A stretch of DNA of 36,160 bases from assembly GCA_023301565.1 (NCBI GenBank), contig JALZUO010000067.1, positions 1 to 36,160 on the forward strand, given 5' to 3'. This document shows positions 32,857-36,160 of this stretch, one piece after another; the stretch's first letter is position 1, and each line of letters starts with the position of its first letter. Position numbers and translations under genes: made by a program. The notes beneath the pieces were generated by a model, which saw nothing but the letters and a program-made list of their open reading frames with translations, was not told where the DNA came from and did no database searches. The DNA comes from Oligoflexales bacterium. GTDB lineage: Bacteria > Bdellovibrionota_B > Oligoflexia > Oligoflexales > JALZUQ01.

Positions 32857-34293
32857 TCAAAGGTAGTGTTTCAAGGTATTCAGAAGAGCAAAGTTAGCTG
32901 AAACACCACTTGTATCTACTTCGATTTTAACGTCGACATGCACGCTGTCAACCGTGTAAACAACTAGCAAGCCTTTGGCTTTTGCTTTCACTTTAGTTGT
33001 CCTTTCTTCGGTTGGAGCTGTCGAATCGCGATCTTTGTTTTGAGAGGCTACAGGAGTGTAAGCTGCATATTTTTGGCCGCCCGAAAAAATACTAGCATCA
33101 AATGACACACTGATATCATGCACATTACCAATCACAATCAAACCACTTAGTTCAACGTCTACGTCTGTCTCGTGTGTTTTTTGGGAATTAGATTTTGCTT
33201 CTTTTATATAGTTCTTGATGAACGAATGCTCTAAACCTCGTAAAAAACTTCTGTCGTTCAGCTGTTTTTCTACAGAATCTAACCACTTACTTAAGTGTCC
33301 GTCTGAAAGGGCTGAAACAGCTTCTTTTGGACTAACTTTTCTTTCTTCGAACCAAGATTCGTCGGCGTATACTTTTAAAACATCCGAAATTTTACTTCTT
33401 AATAAAGCCGAGTCTTTTTCAAGCCGCTGTTCCTTTAGGTCCTTTAACAAAGCCTGATTGCTAGACTCCATCCCTACTCTCATAGAGTTTCTTACTGCAC
33501 CAATGGGGTTAGCCGTAAGCCATAGAGTGCTTTTGATCTTGTTTTTTTTGAATTTCATTGCCAAGCTTTTCAAAGGCCTTGCCAGTAGGGATTTTCCCAA
33601 CACAAGGTTTTTATTCTTGATCTTAGTGAACTGAACTCCCATCCCCCAAAAATCCAACAGCTCATCTACTGTATAAAACACCCAGTTGTCTTTAGCTCCA
33701 TTAAGCAAGGTGTTTTGGTTGTAGGGAACCCCAATGGTAAGAGTCTTGTTTTCAGAGTCATTCATATCAAGTTTCATCAGCTGGCCTAGTGAATGCGCGC
33801 TACAGATTCGGACTCTCTTGGGCACCAGTGGATCATTCATATCTCCAGCCATACGAATGTAAAAGTCAGTCATAAACTTAACGGTTTCCCTAGCCTGTGC
33901 TTTCATGTCTTCAAGTTGTTCGTCTGACTTTATTGACAAATCTAAAACCCCACCGAAGTTCTCATAAAAACAGCGTCTTTTTTTGTCAGGAAGGTCGCTT
34001 TCGTCACTAAAACCAATGTCTATATCTACAATTTTTGAAACAGAGCGGGCAGGAACCCTTGTACTTGCGTACTCATCAGCTGCGACCTTTAAGTTACTAA
34101 GGTAGATATTTAGTTGTTGAACTCTGTACTCCGTCCAGGTCTGGTCTTTTTTGGGTTGTGACTCTTCATACGGAATTTTATCTTCTGGAAACTTTAAGTC
34201 ATCGTTCAAGGAGCTTGTGGACGTAATCGCTCCACAAGAAGTAACTGCAAATACCGTCAGTGCAGCAAAAAGAATTTTTATGTTCCTATTCAT
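32857..34293 (-). CDS. Lipoprotein of unknown function
   Basis: A 478-residue protein with a clear lipoprotein signal (ILFAALTVFAVTSC, lipid on Cys20). The mature part is mostly helical and charged, with two further cysteines (CFYENFGG; RICSAHSLGQL) that could pair. Near the C-terminus alternating residues (LSGLIVIGNVHDISVSFDAS; AKGLLVVYTVDSVHVDVKIE) suggest beta-structure. No family recognised. GGGAG lies 8 bases before ATG 34293. It stands alone on the minus strand. Confidence 0.75.
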   Translation of the reverse strand: MNRNIKILFAALTVFAVTSCGAITSTSSLNDDLKFPEDKIPYEESQPKKDQTWTEYRVQQLNIYLSNLKVAADEYASTRVPARSVSKIVDIDIGFSDESDLPDKKRRCFYENFGGVLDLSIKSDEQLEDMKAQARETVKFMTDFYIRMAGDMNDPLVPKRVRICSAHSLGQLMKLDMNDSENKTLTIGVPYNQNTLLNGAKDNWVFYTVDELLDFWGMGVQFTKIKNKNLVLGKSLLARPLKSLAMKFKKNKIKSTLWLTANPIGAVRNSMRVGMESSNQALLKDLKEQRLEKDSALLRSKISDVLKVYADESWFEERKVSPKEAVSALSDGHLSKWLDSVEKQLNDRSFLRGLEHSFIKNYIKEAKSNSQKTHETDVDVELSGLIVIGNVHDISVSFDASIFSGGQKYAAYTPVASQNKDRDSTAPTEERTTKVKAKAKGLLVVYTVDSVHVDVKIEVDTSGVSANFALLNTLKHYL

Positions 34294-34583
34294 AGGTCGG
34301 GCTCCCTGTGTCTATAATTCTTCTACAGCTTCCTATCACAGCCATAAATGGCGAACAATGGCATTTAAAGCCGCTGGCCTCCGATATCAGCTAGTTTGTG
34401 CAAGGGGCCTAGAACCCTTAAAAAACAACAATCTAAGGATGAGCCTTTGGCTAGTGCTTCTGTCGACAATCCAGGGGCAAAGACAGAGAAGTAGGCAGCT
34501 AGCGGCGCTTCGATTGCTTAGTAAAGGGGTTGTGCTGTAAAATATAAATGAATAAATAAACAGGTCAGAGGTTTGAAGCTAGT

Positions 34584-35027
34584 ATGAAAAACTTTCTAAT
34601 TATGCTTTTTGGTGATGTGACAAATGTATTTGTGATTAAAGTCATACTTGCAAGTGTCTGTGGCTTTTTATTTGGAGTAGAAAGACAAAAACGCGATAAA
34701 CCTTTCGGCGTGAGAACCTGTATTTTGGTCTGTGTGGGAACATCACTTTTCATTTCCATTGGAAAAAGTCTTACCGGTGGCGCAGCAGATCCAACACGAG
34801 TTTTGGGTCAAGTGATTACAGGTATTGGTTTTTTGGGGGGAGGCGTTATTTTCTCTCAAAATGGCAACCTCAAAGGCATTACCTCAGCTTCGGTTATCTG
34901 GATGCTTGCGGCGGTAGGCGCAGCCATTGGCCTTGAGCATTTTGGTAAAGCTATTTTTACTACATTTTTTTGTTTAGCGATTCTTACCTTCTCTGACAAG
35001 ATCGAGAACTTTTTTACTAAATACTAA
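34584..35027 (+). CDS. MgtC/SapB family membrane protein
   Basis: A 147-residue inner-membrane protein with about four hydrophobic segments. Signatures: ILASVCGFLFGVERQ, FGVRTCILVCVGTSLF, DPTRVLGQVITGIGFLGGG and LKGITSASVIWMLAAVGAAI. This is the short MgtC/SapB form without the C-terminal ACT-like domain. Family members are tied to growth at low magnesium and to modulating membrane ATPases. The ribosome-binding site is weak and far (AGAGG, 12 bases). Confidence 0.92.
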   Translation: MKNFLIMLFGDVTNVFVIKVILASVCGFLFGVERQKRDKPFGVRTCILVCVGTSLFISIGKSLTGGAADPTRVLGQVITGIGFLGGGVIFSQNGNLKGITSASVIWMLAAVGAAIGLEHFGKAIFTTFFCLAILTFSDKIENFFTKY

Positions 35028-35071
35028 AGATGGCTTCATCACCCTTGGGTAAGGCAAGATCTTTTCTACAA

Positions 35072-36160
35072 TCAGCTGTTTGAATCAAAACCCACATATG
35101 TTTCCCACTGCTCTCCAAAGTACCGTTTAGCTTTCTTTTCGGGTAAGTTTGGTATGTCGACGCTGAGCAGTAGGCCAGGGGTGTTGTTAAAGCTTTCGTC
35201 TACGCCTACAGAATGAAACTGTGCTCCAAGCCCAATATAGTGCTTTAAAAGAACAGGGATATCTTTGCCGTCGTGCTCGATGCATTGAAGAAGCGGCTTG
35301 ATGAAGTCTTTTAGCTGGTTTTCCGCCGCAAAATCAGCAATTTCTGGATGCAGCTTTGCTTTAAACCTAGATCTAGGCGCGGCTATGGATTCATTTTCTG
35401 TAAAAGCTTTTTGTATCAGCGCGACGCTTCGTTTGTCGTAGGTCTTACTTAAAGAAACGGTTCCATAAAGGCGCCTGTAGCGAGGAAACCTGATCAGGTA
35501 TTCTCCAATAGCCTTCCACAAGAAGTGGAGACCATGAATGCTGCGCTGGTAATCCTTTGCTAAAAAAGAACGTCCCATCTCCAAAGAGGGGGTGTTTGGG
35601 TCTAAAAAACCACTTTGCAAATCAAACATTTTGTTTAGATAGAGGCCGCCTATGCCTTGGTCTTTTAGAATTAGGTCCGTTTGCCCAAACCTGTAAGCGC
35701 CAGCTACCTTCTGCTTAGCCGAGTCAAACAGCACAAGCTGCGTGTAGGTTTCATCAAACTGATCGCTATCTTCTGGCTTGCCGCTACCCTCTTCGTGGTC
35801 GCGGTAGGTAAGCTCTCTTAGCCTTGCGACCTCTGCAAAGATCTTTGGTATCTGTTTTTTGTTTGCATAAAAGGCTAGGTAGGAGTTTGTATCTAAGAGT
35901 ATATGTTTGGGGTCAAGGTTCAAGATTTCTTCTTGCAGCTTGCTGCCGCTGGGAGCTGGGGCTACATCCATCATTTTTGTGATTTCCGAAGGTTTCCAGG
36001 GCTGGTTCCACTCGTTTGCCTGCGCGTAACTCATGACCCTGCATAGCTGGCTTCTTTTTTTGTCATGAATACTTTTGCTATGGCCAGAAAAGCTTATAGG
36101 GTACCCGGTGTTTACTTCAAGGGTTTTTCCGCGTTTGTTCAGCAGCTCGCGCGGCAGCAT
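35072..36160 (-). CDS. GNAT-type N-acyltransferase, C-terminal part, cut by right edge
   Basis: The frame is open to the right edge, where an ATG codon happens to fall on the last bases; the real start is probably outside. The first visible residues, LLPRELLNKRGKTLEV, look like the end of a PlsC-type lysophospholipid acyltransferase domain. After ~70 residues comes a GNAT domain of the haemolysin/ornithine-acyl (OlsB-like) kind: KIFAEVARLRELTYR, QLVLFDSAKQKVAGAYRFGQ, SLEMGRSFLAKDYQRS, RYRRLYGTVSLSKTY. Fused PlsC-GNAT proteins occur in proteobacteria and make acylated lipids. Substrate is unknown. Confidence 0.75.
   Translation of the reverse strand: MLPRELLNKRGKTLEVNTGYPISFSGHSKSIHDKKRSQLCRVMSYAQANEWNQPWKPSEITKMMDVAPAPSGSKLQEEILNLDPKHILLDTNSYLAFYANKKQIPKIFAEVARLRELTYRDHEEGSGKPEDSDQFDETYTQLVLFDSAKQKVAGAYRFGQTDLILKDQGIGGLYLNKMFDLQSGFLDPNTPSLEMGRSFLAKDYQRSIHGLHFLWKAIGEYLIRFPRYRRLYGTVSLSKTYDKRSVALIQKAFTENESIAAPRSRFKAKLHPEIADFAAENQLKDFIKPLLQCIEHDGKDIPVLLKHYIGLGAQFHSVGVDESFNNTPGLLLSVDIPNLPEKKAKRYFGEQWETYVGFDSNS

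Noticed and set aside
34395-34480. Sequence resembling the antisense of a tRNA 3' half (AAGGGGCCTAGAACCCTT with a GCTAGTGCTTC segment)
   Set aside because: The loop differs from TTCRA, the anticodon arm does not fold with 7 bases, and no acceptor stem closes; at best a degraded relic. The 290-bp region 34294-34583 otherwise shows nothing.

Overview
The window is an ordinary-looking Gram-negative chromosomal stretch of moderate GC with dense, mostly minus-strand genes. It carries several lipoproteins with clear lipoboxes, lgt, pgpA, leuS, a class I ribonucleotide reductase, polyphosphate genes and an outer-membrane-type protein. I see no prophage, CRISPR array, rRNA or complete tRNA. Many proteins of the type found in Bdellovibrionota/Oligoflexia or other delta-like proteobacteria are present, and a (hypo)taurine-forming gene pair would fit a marine lifestyle. 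The taxonomic guess is inference only.

Layout. 1-1170 (minus): thioredoxin-fold protein, small cysteine-tailed lipoprotein (DUF4266-like) and a truncated outer-membrane-like protein, with a candidate promoter and palindrome. 1412-2975 (plus): dCTP deaminase and a DMT/EamA transporter. 2956-6581 (minus): Ppx/GppA phosphatase, polyphosphate kinase 1 and zinc-free L31. 6706-9181: divergent class-3 lipase lipoprotein and a second lipoprotein, closed by a strong terminator. 9455-10326 (plus): a small unrecognised two-gene unit behind a perfect 18-bp palindrome, in which both reading frames appear shifted. 10354-16235 (minus): nrdA-nrdB, a HAD phosphatase with no standard start codon, an ATPase remnant that has lost Walker A, and a small membrane protein. 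16236-16741: a folded 506-bp intergenic region. 16742-23091 (minus): class II DAHP synthase, proline iminopeptidase, leuS, lgt, DUF1499. 23213-24895 (plus): two exported proteins, one a C39-like cysteine protease. Then pgpA (minus), a glycosyltransferase plus lipoate-free E2-type acyltransferase pair (plus), a haloalkane-dehalogenase-like lipoprotein (minus), a YHS protein-cysteine dioxygenase-PLP decarboxylase operon (plus), an exported protein ending in a ComF-type phosphoribosyltransferase domain (minus), a lipoprotein (minus), MgtC (plus), and the C-terminal part of an acyltransferase/GNAT protein cut by the right edge.

How genes work together. dcd, nrdA and nrdB supply deoxynucleotides. 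ppk and the Ppx/GppA gene make and degrade polyphosphate. lgt serves the many lipoproteins. CDO and the group II decarboxylase should convert cysteine through cysteine sulfinate to hypotaurine; the dioxygenase keeps the Cys/Tyr cross-link pair typical of animal enzymes. The glycosyltransferase and the E2-like acyltransferase overlap by ATGA and probably act on one glycolipid-type product.

The most interesting places are the CDO/decarboxylase operon, the GT/E2-like acyltransferase pair, the frameshifted two-gene unit with its palindromic operator, the structured region upstream of nrdA, the exported PRTase-like protein and the HAD gene with a candidate ATA start.
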